In this document: positions 1 to 6,843 of the stretch, piece after piece
How the letters are laid out: every line of letters starts with the position of its first letter
How positions within the stretch are numbered: position 1 is the stretch's first letter
DNA from: CAZJOD01 sp964547525
GTDB lineage: Bacteria; Bacillota; Clostridia; JAAYHZ01
Direction of reading: 5' to 3'
DNA length: 9,015 bases
NCBI GenBank assembly: GCA_964547525.1
Contig: CAZJOD010000151.1
Location: 1 to 9,015, forward strand
Notes under the pieces: model-generated
Told to the model about the DNA's origin: nothing
Databases searched by the model: none
Seen by the model: the letters and a program-made list of their open reading frames with translations, nothing else
Translations under genes and position numbers: made by a program

Positions 1-27
1 AGATTTTTATAAGAATAAAATAAACAC

Positions 28-89
28 TGATTATACTGCAATAACTCACCGGTACACTCCGGTACCGGTGAGTTATTGCAGTATAATCA
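28..89. repeat. Perfect 28-bp inverted repeat (long hairpin)
   Basis: The arms at 28-55 and 62-89 are exact reverse complements, separated by the 6-nt spacer ACTCCG. The outer half of each arm is AT-rich and the inner part is GC-rich around CCGGTAC/GTACCGG. No T-run follows on the + strand, and the minus-strand exit is only loosely T-rich, so a standard intrinsic terminator is not convincing. The outer sequences recur in diverged form in the asnS leader at 7252-7362, which suggests a dispersed palindromic repeat family. It could also be the transcript end of a gene left of the window. Confidence 0.85.
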
Positions 90-143
90 CATATAGATTC
101 TTGAACAAATTGATAATATTTTAACACTTTTTAAAAAAGTATA

Positions 144-172
144 TTGCATTTAAAATTGGCAAGTGTTATAAT
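144..172 (+). promoter_or_regulatory. Sigma-A-type promoter of the hydrogenase operon
   Basis: A -35 TTGCAT at 144-149 and a perfect -10 TATAAT at 167-172 are separated by 17 bp. The predicted start is near 179, which gives a 5' leader of about 200 nt before hydC. The first Rex operator begins 11 bp downstream of the -10 and would cover the start site. Confidence 0.7.
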
Positions 173-182
173 GTACTCAAGT

Positions 183-200
183 ATGTTAAATGCTTAACAA
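183..200. promoter_or_regulatory. Rex operator 1 (overlaps the predicted start site)
   Basis: ATGTTAA-ATGC-TTAACAA matches the Rex palindrome TTGTTAAnnnnTTAACAA except for the first base. Rex is the NADH/NAD+-sensing repressor of fermentation and hydrogenase genes in Firmicutes. Sitting just downstream of the -10, bound Rex would block initiation. The same dyad followed by a T-run (203-209) superficially resembles a weak terminator, but the operator reading is stronger. Confidence 0.75.
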
Positions 201-293
201 TATTTTTTTGTCCAACACCATTTTTTTACAAGACGGACTAATACTTCAACGGTGGGGATAAGAATATATTTTAGATGTAAAAGCGGCGGTAAA

Positions 294-311
294 TTGTTAA
301 ATAATTAACAA
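294..311. promoter_or_regulatory. Rex operator 2 (perfect consensus)
   Basis: TTGTTAA-ATAA-TTAACAA is an exact match to the Rex consensus palindrome. Its centre lies 111 bp downstream of the centre of operator 1 and 75 bp upstream of the hydC start. I see no convincing -10/-35 pair overlapping it, so it may act as a roadblock, pair with operator 1, or control a second promoter I cannot recognise. Confidence 0.85.
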
Positions 312-314
312 ACA

Positions 315-343
315 TATCGGATAAACTTTATTTATGTCCGATA
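315..343 (+). other. Leader hairpin between Rex operator 2 and the hydC RBS
   Basis: TATCGGATA (315-323) pairs with TGTCCGATA (335-343) in a 9-bp stem with one G-U pair and an 11-nt loop. It has no T-run and lies 23 nt upstream of the hydC GGAGG. It could stabilise the mRNA 5' end or affect translation. No known riboswitch motif was recognised. Confidence 0.5.
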
Positions 344-377
344 GAAACATAGATAAATATGTAATTGGAGGTAGAAT

Positions 378-875
378 ATGCGTAATTGTTGTTGCACATG
401 CTCTGATGAAAAGGAAAAGAAATTACAGGAAATTATTGAAAGTCACAAAAATATGAAAGGCGCTTTGATTCCCGTGCTCCACGAAGTCCAGAATGTATAC
501 GGGTATTTACCGTTAGCGGTTCAATCCAAGATAGCCGAAGGGTTAAACGTACCTTTAGCCGAAGTTTACGGAGTGGTCACATTTTATACCCAGTTTTCAT
601 TGTATCCTAAAGGCAAATATAAGATACAAATATGTATGGGTACGGCATGTTATGTAAAAGGCGCCGGAGAAATATTAAGTGAATTGGAAAATGTTTTAGG
701 TATTAAGACCGGCAAGAGTACGGAAGACGGAAAATTTTCGTTGGAAGCTTGCAGGTGTATCGGTGCGTGCGGATTGGCTCCGGTTATAATGATTAATGAA
801 GATGTATACGGTAGATTGGTTCCTGACGACATAAAAGGGATTATTAAAAAATACACCGACGATAAAGCGGACTGA
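378..875 (+). CDS. hydC: NADH-dependent [FeFe]-hydrogenase, NuoE-like subunit HydC
   Basis: This 165-aa protein belongs to the NuoE/HydC family, the small [2Fe-2S] thioredoxin-like subunit of bifurcating hydrogenases and complex I. An N-terminal helical part (about residues 12-75, with LIPVLHEVQNVYGYLP and YGVVTFYTQF, both typical of NuoE) precedes the thioredoxin-like fold. The cluster ligands are C86 and C91 (C-x4-C) plus C127 and C131 (C-x3-C). It should carry one [2Fe-2S] cluster and pass electrons to or from the flavin subunit HydB in the cytoplasm. GGAGG at 367-371 supports the ATG start. It is the first gene of the operon, downstream of two Rex operators. An oddity is the cysteine-rich N-terminus, with C4, C5, C6 and C8 outside the conserved fold. 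The length is normal for the family. Confidence 0.95.
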   Translation: MRNCCCTCSDEKEKKLQEIIESHKNMKGALIPVLHEVQNVYGYLPLAVQSKIAEGLNVPLAEVYGVVTFYTQFSLYPKGKYKIQICMGTACYVKGAGEILSELENVLGIKTGKSTEDGKFSLEACRCIGACGLAPVIMINEDVYGRLVPDDIKGIIKKYTDDKAD

Positions 876-880
876 TCCAT

Positions 881-1462
881 ATGCAGGAACTATCCTTACA
901 CATATTGGATTTGGTGAGAAACAGTGTTGCCGCAGATGCAAAAAATATTGAGATAACGATAAGCCTAAAAGATGACTTGTTGATTATAACAATATCGGAC
1001 GACGGAAAAGGTATGGATGAAGAAACGGTTAAGAAGGTAGAAAGTCCCTTTTCCACATCAAGAACAACCAGAAAGGTCGGCTTGGGAATTCCTCTCTTTA
1101 AAGCGGCGGCCGAACAGTGTGAAGGGTATTTTAAAATTCAATCCGGGGTAAATGTAGGTACAACGGTAACCGGTGCATTTAAAATACAGAGTATAGACAG
1201 ACAACCTATGGGTGATTTGGCGGATACGATTGTAGCCCTGGTAGTATCGGAAAAAGAGTTGGATTTTATTTTAAGACTGGAAAATTATGATAACACATAT
1301 GTGTTTGATACTAAAGAGATTAAGGAAATACTCGGTGATGTAAGTCCGGCTGTGCCGGAAGTAATGAATTGGATAGCAGATAATATAAAAGATGGAGTTA
1401 GTACCGTTTTTGGAGGTGTTTTAAATGAAGTCGATACAAGAATTGGAAGCGATAAGAAATAA
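881..1462 (+). CDS. Orphan GHKL/HATPase_c ATP-binding protein in the hydrogenase operon
   Basis: This 193-aa protein has the Bergerat ATP-binding fold of histidine kinases and anti-sigma kinases. The N-box is around N14 (LVRNSVAADA), the G1 box is DDGKGM (40-45) and the G2 box is GLGIP (67-71). There is no phosphoacceptor histidine domain, sensor domain or membrane segment, and no receiver protein nearby. Residues from about 105 onward form a short C-terminal region I do not recognise. The start is 5 nt after the hydC stop with only a weak RBS, so translational coupling is likely. The 3' end overlaps the next gene by 38 bp. I recall a homologue at the same place in other clostridial hydrogenase operons, which argues for a hydrogenase-linked job such as regulation, assembly or signalling. 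Its target is unknown. The ATP-binding call is secure; the role is not. Confidence 0.9.
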   Translation: MQELSLHILDLVRNSVAADAKNIEITISLKDDLLIITISDDGKGMDEETVKKVESPFSTSRTTRKVGLGIPLFKAAAEQCEGYFKIQSGVNVGTTVTGAFKIQSIDRQPMGDLADTIVALVVSEKELDFILRLENYDNTYVFDTKEIKEILGDVSPAVPEVMNWIADNIKDGVSTVFGGVLNEVDTRIGSDKK

Positions 1463-1802
1463 AACTCGCGAACAAATGACTATGAGAGAAAACAGTAACG
1501 GTTTGCGCATAATAGTAGGAATGGCTACATGCGGAATTGCAGCAGGAGCGCGTCCTGTTATGAAAGCCTTGGTTGAAGAATTGAATTTAAGAAATAAATC
1601 GGATGTACCGGTTACTATGACCGGATGTATTGGTGTGTGTAGACTTGAACCGATCGTTGAGGTTGTAAGCCCTGACGGTAGCAAGACCACATATGTTAAA
1701 ATGGATGAGAATAAAGCTAAGAGAATAGTCGTGGAACATATCGTAAATGGTAATGTATGTACCGATTTAACCATAGGTGCCGTGGAGAAAGCGGCAAAAT
1801 AG
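1425..1802 (+). CDS. Small thioredoxin-like [2Fe-2S] ferredoxin-domain protein
   Basis: The 125-aa product has an N-terminal helical stretch followed from about residue 28 by a thioredoxin-like ferredoxin domain resembling the N-terminus of HydB. The visible cysteines are C36 (MATCGIAAGA), C68 and C72 (TGCIGVC) and C112. The usual C-x4-C first pair is incomplete, because the position of the second cysteine is G41. C112 or a partner protein may supply the fourth ligand. GGAGG at 1412-1416, 8 nt before the ATG, supports a start inside the preceding gene, giving a 38-bp overlap in another frame. It lies between the HATPase gene and hydB and probably acts as an accessory electron carrier or regulatory partner of the hydrogenase. 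It is not part of the Thermotoga-type HydABC trimer. Family assignment is good; the function is inferred from context. Confidence 0.9.
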   Translation: MKSIQELEAIRNKTREQMTMRENSNGLRIIVGMATCGIAAGARPVMKALVEELNLRNKSDVPVTMTGCIGVCRLEPIVEVVSPDGSKTTYVKMDENKAKRIVVEHIVNGNVCTDLTIGAVEKAAK

Positions 1803-1832
1803 AATGGCTATAACGGAAATGGAGGGGTTAAG

Positions 1833-3623
1833 ATGCAAATTTTCAGAGCTCATGTATTAGTGTGTGCAGGAACCGGATGTACGTCATCAAAGTCGCTGAA
1901 AATAATTGAAGCGTTAGAGAAAAGCATTAAAGATCATAAAATAGATGATGAAGTGAAAGTTATTAAAACGGGATGCTTCGGTTTGTGTGCCGAAGGACCT
2001 ATTATGGTTGTATATCCTGAAGGTTCAATGTATTTTAGAGTTTCTCCGGATGATGTTGAAGAAATCGTTGAGGAGCATCTGGTAAAAGGTAGAGTGGTTC
2101 AAAGACTTCTTGCACCGCAAGAAGCTCAAACCGAAGGAAAATCACTGGATGATATCGACTTTTTCAAGCGTCAAACCAGAATTGCGTTGAGAAACTGTGG
2201 TGTAATAAATCCTGAGTGTATTGACGAATATATTGCTAGAGACGGATATGCCGCTTTGGCAAAAGTTTTAACTGAAATGACACCTAAACAGGTCATAGAT
2301 GAAATATCCGCGTCAGGCTTAAGAGGTAGAGGAGGCGCAGGATTTCCTACCGGAAAGAAGTGGCAATTTGCTGCGGCATCTAAGGCGGATATAAAATACG
2401 TTTGCTGTAATGCCGACGAAGGAGATCCGGGTGCATTTATGGATAGGAGTATCTTAGAAGGAGATCCTCATGCAGTAATTGAAGCTATGGCAATTGCAGG
2501 TTATGCCATAGGTGCGGGACAAGGATTCATTTATATTCGTGCGGAATATCCTATAGCTGTTTCGCGTTTGAATTATGCTATTAAACAAGCAAAAGAATAC
2601 GGGTTATTAGGTGATAATATTTTCGGTACTGGTTTTGCATTTGATTTGGAATTAAGATTAGGTGCCGGAGCGTTTGTATGTGGAGAAGAAACTGCGTTGA
2701 TGACCTCTATTGAAGGTAAAAGAGGTGAACCTAGAACAAGACCTCCATTCCCCGCAGTAAAAGGATTATTTGAAAAGCCGACTATATTAAACAATGTTGA
2801 GACATATGCAAATATACCTGTGATAATTAATAAAGGTGCCCAATGGTTCAATACTATAGGTACCGAGAGAAGCAAAGGAACAAAAGTTTTTGCCGTAGGT
2901 GGTAAAATTAACAATACAGGTCTTGTAGAAATACCAATGGGAACAACCTTAAGAGAAGTCATATACGATATCGGAGGCGGTATCCCCAATGGCAAAAAAT
3001 TCAAAGCGGCACAAACAGGCGGTCCTTCAGGTGGTTGTATACCTGCCGAACACCTTGATATACCGATTGAATACGATACCTTGATACAAATAGGTTCAAT
3101 GATGGGTTCAGGCGGCTTAATAGTAATGGACGAAGACAATTGTATGGTTGATATAGCAAAATTCTTCTTAGAATTTACTGTCGACGAATCCTGTGGAAAA
3201 TGTCCGCCTTGCAGAATCGGAACAAAACGTATGTATGAAATCCTTGAGAAAATAACATCGGGTAAAGGTGAAGAGGGAGATATAGAAAAGCTTGAAGAGT
3301 TAGCCAAAAGCATTAGCAAATCTGCTTTGTGCGGACTTGGTCAGACCGCACCCAATCCGGTTTTAAGCACACTAAGGTACTTCAGAGATGAATATGAAGC
3401 ACATGTGTATGATAAAAAGTGTCCTGCCGGAGTATGTAAAGCAATGTTGCAATTTATAATTGATGCGGATAAATGTATCGGTTGCGGCTTATGCATAAGA
3501 AAGTGTCCGGTTGATGCAATTACCGGTGAAAAGAAACAACCTCATGTTATAGATCAAGCCAAGTGTATAAAATGTGGTGCTTGCATGAATAGTTGCAAGT
3601 TTGGTGCAATATTTAAAGGGTAG
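1833..3623 (+). CDS. hydB: NADH-dependent [FeFe]-hydrogenase, NuoF-like flavin subunit HydB
   Basis: This 596-aa subunit is expected to bind FMN and NAD(H) and to be the bifurcation centre of the complex. In order it has: a thioredoxin-like [2Fe-2S] domain (C11, C16, C48, C52); the NuoF core with the glycine-rich GLRGRGGAGFPTGKKW (162-177) and CNADEGDPGAFMDR (192-205); the GAGAFVCGEETALM segment (277-290); an SLBB-type region; a [4Fe-4S] site of C454, C457, C460 and C500; and a C-terminal two-cluster ferredoxin domain (C548/551/554/558 and C578/581/584/588). An extra C530-x4-C535 pair precedes the ferredoxin domain. This layout matches HydB of bifurcating hydrogenases rather than plain NuoF. 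GGAGG at 1821-1825, 7 nt before the ATG, supports the start. It follows the ferredoxin gene by 30 nt. No frameshift or missing ligand was seen. Confidence 0.97.
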   Translation: MQIFRAHVLVCAGTGCTSSKSLKIIEALEKSIKDHKIDDEVKVIKTGCFGLCAEGPIMVVYPEGSMYFRVSPDDVEEIVEEHLVKGRVVQRLLAPQEAQTEGKSLDDIDFFKRQTRIALRNCGVINPECIDEYIARDGYAALAKVLTEMTPKQVIDEISASGLRGRGGAGFPTGKKWQFAAASKADIKYVCCNADEGDPGAFMDRSILEGDPHAVIEAMAIAGYAIGAGQGFIYIRAEYPIAVSRLNYAIKQAKEYGLLGDNIFGTGFAFDLELRLGAGAFVCGEETALMTSIEGKRGEPRTRPPFPAVKGLFEKPTILNNVETYANIPVIINKGAQWFNTIGTERSKGTKVFAVGGKINNTGLVEIPMGTTLREVIYDIGGGIPNGKKFKAAQTGGPSGGCIPAEHLDIPIEYDTLIQIGSMMGSGGLIVMDEDNCMVDIAKFFLEFTVDESCGKCPPCRIGTKRMYEILEKITSGKGEEGDIEKLEELAKSISKSALCGLGQTAPNPVLSTLRYFRDEYEAHVYDKKCPAGVCKAMLQFIIDADKCIGCGLCIRKCPVDAITGEKKQPHVIDQAKCIKCGACMNSCKFGAIFKG

Positions 3624-3641
3624 GAAAGGAGTGTGGAAAAT

Positions 3642-5393
3642 ATGAACATGGTTAATGTTACTATAGACGGAATCAAAGTTCAGGTTCCGGAAAACTCAAC
3701 CGTATTGGAAGCTGCCAAAATAGCAAAAGTTGATATACCTACTCTTTGTTATTTAAAAGGCATAAATGAAATAGGCGCATGTAGAATGTGTGTTGTGGAT
3801 GTTGGAGCAAGAAGTTTACAAGCAGCTTGTATGTACCCTGTTAATGAGGGATTGAATATAAAAACAAACACAAAAGAAATACGTGATGCAAGAAAAGTGA
3901 CATTGGAGTTAATTTTGTCAAATCATGACAGAAGTTGTCTGCAATGTGTTAGAAATAAATCGTGTGAATTACAGACTCTTTCCGAGCAGTTAAATGTAAG
4001 AGACATTAGATATTTAGGAGAGAATGATAAAAGACCGCTTGACTGTTTTTCACCATCAATACAAAGGGATCCGAATAAATGCATTTTATGCAGACGTTGC
4101 GTATCAATGTGTAAAAATGTTCAAAGTGTTGCTGTTATAGATACAATGGAACGTGGTTTTGCAACTGTAGTTTCTCCTGCTTTTGGAAAATCTTTAAATG
4201 ATGTTTCATGTGTAAACTGCGGTCAATGTATTAATGTTTGCCCTGTCGGAGCATTAACTGAAAAGGACGATACTCAAAAGGTATGGCAAGCGTTATCCGA
4301 TAAAGATTTGTATGTTGTAGTTCAAACCGCACCGGCAGTTAGAGCCGCATTAGGTGAAGAATTCGGTTTTCCCATTGGTACAAGTGTTACAAAAAACATG
4401 GTAGCGGCGCTTAGAAAATTAGGTTTTGATAAAGTTTTCGACACAAATACCGCAGCCGACCTTACGATTATGGAAGAAGGTACCGAGTTGCTCAATAGAA
4501 TTAAAAACGGAGGAACTCTGCCGTTGATTACATCCTGTAGCCCGGGATGGATAAAATTCTGTGAGCATAATTATCCTGATATGTTAGAGAATTTATCAAC
4601 CTGCAAATCACCTCATCAAATGTTGGGAGCTATATTAAAATCATATTATGCGGAAAAAATAGATATAGACCCGGCAAAAATATTTGTGGTATCGGTAATG
4701 CCATGTACGGCTAAAAAGTATGAAAGTGAAAGACCGGAAATGCAAATTGGTGGTTATAAGGATGTTGATGCCGTTATAACCACAAGAGAACTTGCACGTA
4801 TGATTAAAGAAGCCGGCATTAAATTTACTGAAATAGCCGAAGAGCATTTTGATGACCCAATGGGTGACGCAACGGGAGCAGGCCTTATATTCGGAGCTAC
4901 CGGCGGTGTTATGGAAGCTGCAATCAGAACTGTTTATGAAATATTAGAGGGTCAGCAACCTGAAAATATAAATATACTTTCAGCACGTGGGACCGAAGGT
5001 ATAAAAGAACTGTCATTAGAATTACCTAAAACCGGTTTGGTTTTAAAAGCTGCTGTAGCACATGGATTAGGTAATGCAAGAAAGCTTATTGAAAAAGTAC
5101 GTTCAGGTGAAGCGGATTATCACTTTATTGAAATCATGGCTTGCCCGGGAGGATGTGTAAATGGCGGTGGCCAACCGATCCAACCTGCGGAAGTTAGAAA
5201 TTCAATTGATTTGAGATCGGAAAGAGCAAAAGCCATATATGCCGAAGATGAAGCGTCGGTTCTTCGTAAGTCTCATGAAAACCCGACAGTACAAAAACTT
5301 TATAAAGAATTTTTAGGCGAACCTTGCGGTCACAAGTCTCATGAGTTGTTACACACTCATTATACACAAAGAGAGTTGTTCCCTAAGGAATAA
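3642..5393 (+). CDS. hydA: [FeFe]-hydrogenase catalytic subunit HydA
   Basis: This subunit performs reversible H+ reduction to H2 at the H-cluster. Numbered from an in-frame GTG at 3633 (586 aa), the domains are: plant-type [2Fe-2S] (C39, C50, C53, C67); a His-ligated [4Fe-4S] (H98, C102, C105, C111); two ferredoxin [4Fe-4S] clusters (C150/153/156/160 and C193/196/199/203); and the H-cluster domain with TSCSPGW (300-306), MPCTAKKYE (356-364) and ACPGGCVNGGGQP (503-515). A small-subunit-like tail with the SHENP motif follows. The first loop has Ser where CpI-type enzymes have a second Cys (TSCCPxW). I chose ATG 3642 (583 aa) because AAGGAG at 3626-3631 is 10 nt from it, but only 1 nt from the GTG. 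There is no Tat or Sec signal, so the enzyme is cytoplasmic. It is the last gene of the operon. Confidence 0.96.
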   Translation: MNMVNVTIDGIKVQVPENSTVLEAAKIAKVDIPTLCYLKGINEIGACRMCVVDVGARSLQAACMYPVNEGLNIKTNTKEIRDARKVTLELILSNHDRSCLQCVRNKSCELQTLSEQLNVRDIRYLGENDKRPLDCFSPSIQRDPNKCILCRRCVSMCKNVQSVAVIDTMERGFATVVSPAFGKSLNDVSCVNCGQCINVCPVGALTEKDDTQKVWQALSDKDLYVVVQTAPAVRAALGEEFGFPIGTSVTKNMVAALRKLGFDKVFDTNTAADLTIMEEGTELLNRIKNGGTLPLITSCSPGWIKFCEHNYPDMLENLSTCKSPHQMLGAILKSYYAEKIDIDPAKIFVVSVMPCTAKKYESERPEMQIGGYKDVDAVITTRELARMIKEAGIKFTEIAEEHFDDPMGDATGAGLIFGATGGVMEAAIRTVYEILEGQQPENINILSARGTEGIKELSLELPKTGLVLKAAVAHGLGNARKLIEKVRSGEADYHFIEIMACPGGCVNGGGQPIQPAEVRNSIDLRSERAKAIYAEDEASVLRKSHENPTVQKLYKEFLGEPCGHKSHELLHTHYTQRELFPKE

Positions 5394-5404
5394 ATAGTTA
5401 TAGC

Positions 5405-5428
5405 CGAGGTATCTAACTCCTCGTTTTT
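5405..5428 (+). terminator. Intrinsic terminator of the hydrogenase operon
   Basis: CGAGG (5405-5409) and CCTCG (5419-5423) form a GC-rich stem with a 9-nt loop, directly followed by TTTTT (5424-5428). It lies 11 nt after the hydA stop. Confidence 0.75.
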
Positions 5429-5429
5429 C

Positions 5430-5456
5430 GGTATAGTCACCCCCGTGACATATACC
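5430..5456. other. Second strong hairpin in the convergent intergenic region
   Basis: GGTATAGTCAC (5430-5440) pairs with GTGAC, a bulged A at 5450, then TATACC (ending 5456), giving 11 bp around a CCCC loop. Neither exit has a good T-run: the + side reads TTGTTAAAAAGG. It may back up the hydA terminator or slow convergent transcription from the minus-strand maturase gene. Confidence 0.5.
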
Positions 5457-5483
5457 TTGTTAAAAAGGGTTGTTATTAAAAAA

Positions 5484-5583
5484 NNNNNNNNNNNNNNNNN
5501 NNNNNNNNNNNNNNNNNNNNNNNNNNNNNNNNNNNNNNNNNNNNNNNNNNNNNNNNNNNNNNNNNNNNNNNNNNNNNNNNNNN
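5484..5583. other. Assembly gap of exactly 100 N
   Basis: A run of 100 ambiguous bases, a common placeholder for a scaffold join of unknown true length. Reading frames and distances across it are not trustworthy. It removes the 3' end of the minus-strand maturase gene and possibly more DNA. Confidence 0.95.
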
Positions 5584-6674
5584 TGTTGCAGACCGGGAAG
5601 ACATTTTTCAAAAAATGTTTTATATGAATCACAAAAGTAACTTAATCCGGGTTTCCCATCTATAAAAGGTTCTCTATATCTTTTACAACCACCTCTACAT
5701 ATATTATAAAATCTACAATTACCACACGCAGAGGCCATATGATACGAATCTTTAATAAAATTCTGTGCGGCAGGGCTGTAAAACAATTCTTCCAAAGAAT
5801 TTTGTGAAATATTACCCATTAGATATTTGTCTATACAATAGAAATCACATGGATATACATTCCCGTTTCCTTCTATGACAAACTGACATGAACATATACC
5901 TAACATTCCGCAGGATTCCGGGGGATGCCCCATTAGCATTTCAACAAGATTATCAAAAAAACGAATACTTATATATTTGTTGTCAATAGCGGCTTTATAA
6001 TAAAGCTCAAATAATTTGATTAAAAATTCTCCATAAAGATCCGGAGTTAAAGAATATACTTTTCCACCGGGCGTATCTTCTAACGGATCCAAGCAAGGTA
6101 TAAATTGAAGAAATTTAAAATTATTTTTCTCGAAAAACTTAAAAACTTTATTTATATGTTTAGCCACGGTTTTGCTGACAACTGTTAAAATATTATACTC
6201 TGCACCGTATTTATCAAATAATTCTATAGCGTGTATGACTCTTGTAAAACTACCGCATCCCTTTGCATCCAATCGATTGAGGTCGTGTATATCCTTTGTC
6301 CCGTCTAAAGATATACCCGTTAGAAATTTATTTTCAGCAAGAAAGGATGCCCATTCATCGTCAATTAAAGTACCGTTGGTCTGAATGGCATTATTTATAT
6401 TAATATTACTAACATTATACTTTTTTTGTAGGTTAACGACTTTTTTGAAAAACTCGATTCCTGCTAATGTAGGTTCGCCTCCTTGGAATGCGAAAGTAGC
6501 TGATATTTTCGCGGTATTAAGAGTTTTTTTAATCATGTTTTCCATTAGGGATTCGTTTATTATGCCGTAATTGCCAACCTCTCTGATCTCTGTAATATCA
6601 TGATAAAAGCAGTATTTACAACGCAAATTACAGTTACCGGAAGCAGGTTTTATTAACAAATTTATATGCTTCAT
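5584..6674 (-). CDS. Anaerobic sulfatase-maturating enzyme (radical SAM/SPASM), 3' end lost in the gap
   Basis: At least 363 residues are readable. The radical SAM motif is C15-x3-C19-x2-C22, followed by Y24, and the GGEPTL motif is at 65-70. The SPASM auxiliary-cluster cysteines C255, C261, C276, C330 and C317, C320, C326, C348 fall at the numbers I recall for the Clostridium perfringens enzyme, as does D277, its proposed catalytic base. Such enzymes oxidise an active-site Cys or Ser of sulfatases to formylglycine. AAAGGA ends about 7 nt before the ATG. The C. perfringens protein is about 370 aa, so the true stop is probably only a few codons into the gap. Extending the frame across the N run to a TAA at 5460 adds an unlikely tail. 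No sulfatase is visible, so the substrate may be encoded elsewhere or may be another peptide. Confidence 0.9.
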
Positions 6675-6725
6675 GTGATTTCCTTTGATAGAATTATTTT
6701 AAGTATATGGTACTTTTAATTAATA

Positions 6726-6754
6726 ATTTTACAACATATATCATATAAATGCAA
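6726..6754 (-). promoter_or_regulatory. Possible promoter of the sulfatase-maturase gene
   Basis: On the minus strand, TTGCAT (6754-6749) and TAAAAT (6731-6726) are separated by 17 bp, about 50 nt upstream of the start codon. The -35 TTGCAT is the same as in the hydrogenase promoter. The region is AT-rich, so chance matches are possible. Confidence 0.4.
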
Positions 6755-6808
6755 GGAAGGCATCTTTAATAAGGGGGACCGGTTTTATTACAAGTTCTAT
6801 CTAAACAT

Positions 6809-6836
6809 AATGAGTCGGAGGGGGGTCCGACTCATT
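6809..6836 (-). terminator. Terminator-like hairpin behind the candidate ncRNA
   Basis: AATGAGTCGGA (6809-6819) and TCCGACTCATT (6826-6836) form a perfect 11-bp stem with a 6-nt loop (all G on +, all C on -). It begins 8 nt beyond the closing stem of the minus-strand RNA. The downstream tract on minus (ATGTTTAG) is only weakly T-rich and the + side (TATATTG) is no better, so strand and strength are uncertain. It would separate the RNA from the maturase gene. Confidence 0.55.
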
Positions 6837-6843
6837 TATATTG

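Noticed and set aside
185..209. Intrinsic terminator at the dyad followed by a T-run
   Set aside because: The stem is only 6 AT-rich pairs and coincides with a Rex operator just downstream of the -10; transcription would have barely begun there.
2573..3319. 248-codon open frame on the minus strand inside hydB
   Set aside because: It lies entirely within the strongly supported hydB gene, has no family resemblance, and is explained as an antisense shadow of its codon usage.
3633..3641. GTG start for hydA
   Set aside because: The AAGGAG at 3626-3631 is only 1 nt from this GTG but 10 nt from the in-frame ATG at 3642, so the ATG is preferred.
5460..5583. Maturase reading frame continued through the N run to a stop at 5460
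   Set aside because: The gap length is a placeholder, and the family length of about 370 residues predicts a stop within a few codons of the gap edge. The seven residues beyond the gap look like AT-rich non-coding sequence.
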